DNA from: an uncultured Fretibacterium sp.
GTDB taxonomy: Bacteria; Synergistota; Synergistia; Synergistales; Aminobacteriaceae
DNA: 23,200 nucleotides
Direction: 5' to 3'
Assembly: GCA_937892105.1 (NCBI GenBank)
Contig: CALAUZ010000320.1
Coordinates: forward strand, 1-23,200
Under the pieces are notes generated by a model. The model searched no databases, was not told where the DNA came from, and worked only from the letters and a program-made list of their open reading frames with translations. The translations under genes were made by a program, and so were the position numbers. Shown piece by piece: positions 22,970 through 23,200 of the stretch (position 1 is its first letter; every line of letters begins with the position of its first letter).

Positions 22970-23015
22970 ACTCTCTCTTCATGGCCGGGAAATTATGCCT
23001 TCTTCCCTGAGAACA
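22942..23015 (-). repeat. Intact copy of the duplicated gene end plus terminator
   Basis: Matches 20888-20961 over 74 bp, including the terminator and the codons LFSGKKA-stop. Here the coding part is intact and in frame. Confidence 0.65.
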
Positions 23016-23200
23016 GCTTTATCACCAGCGGCCATATCAGCATAATGTAGACTATTTGCGCGGACTTGGCCATGAACTTTCCGACATGCGCACCGAATAT
23101 CCCAGACATTACACCGCCGATGTGCCATATCATCCAGTAAAGCGGAATCATTCCCACAACGCAGAGAATTATCCCCTTAACGTTGAAGCCGGCAACCTCG
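22993..23200 (-). CDS. Small membrane protein, C-terminal fragment (continues beyond the window)
   Basis: The last 68 or so codons are present. They read VAGFNVKGIILCVVGMIPLY and WMIWHIGGVMSGIFGAHVGK, then FMAKSAQIVYIMLIWPLVIK and LFSGKKA. Two hydrophobic stretches suggest two membrane helices with a basic C-terminus facing the cytoplasm. I do not recognise the family. The 3' end and terminator recur 2 kb away after the lipoprotein gene. Confidence 0.7.
   Translation of the reverse strand, partial: EVAGFNVKGIILCVVGMIPLYWMIWHIGGVMSGIFGAHVGKFMAKSAQIVYIMLIWPLVIKLFSGKKA

Overview
The window looks like chromosomal DNA of a strict anaerobe that ferments amino acids and glycine betaine (Stickland-type metabolism) and uses selenocysteine. 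The gene content would fit Synergistota or amino-acid-fermenting Clostridia; the sequence alone does not let me choose. Nearly all genes are intact, tightly packed and led by clear Shine-Dalgarno sites.

Left half (1-13.9 kb): a divergent selenium and reductase locus. Leftward from about 9.56 kb run the two substrate-binding subunits of a glycine/sarcosine/betaine reductase (GrdI- and GrdH-like; the latter has an in-frame UGA). A hairpin terminator follows, then a BCCT betaine transporter, selA, selB, selD (itself a selenoprotein), an exported acetolactate decarboxylase and the start of a thioredoxin reductase. Rightward run a thioredoxin, selenoprotein A (grdA, UGA), the two component C subunits (grdC, grdD) and a small DUF3343 protein. 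Together they import betaine, make selenocysteine, reduce the substrate to acetyl phosphate and recycle the electron carrier. The Asn-Cys pair that matures into pyruvoyl in glycine-type GrdE is absent here. With the adjacent BCCT transporter, this points to betaine (or sarcosine) as substrate.

Middle (13.9-19.1 kb): a leftward six-gene operon with unusual architecture. It holds a 207-residue protein with a degenerate GHKL/anti-sigma-like N-terminus, three tandem paralogous periplasmic binding proteins that read as circular permutations of the family-3 amino-acid-binding fold, a HisM-type permease, and an ABC ATPase carrying a C-terminal GHKL/anti-sigma-like domain. This is the best candidate for an undescribed system.

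Right part (19.4-23.2 kb): pth and rplY (housekeeping, leftward). A divergent promoter pair follows, with an orphan rightward intrinsic terminator that implies an unannotated structured RNA of about 180 nt. Next is a 639-residue lipoprotein combining a leukocidin-like beta-pore region with a C-terminal BACON domain, and finally the C-terminus of a small membrane protein. The 74-bp end of that membrane-protein gene, including its terminator, recurs in decayed form just downstream of the lipoprotein gene.
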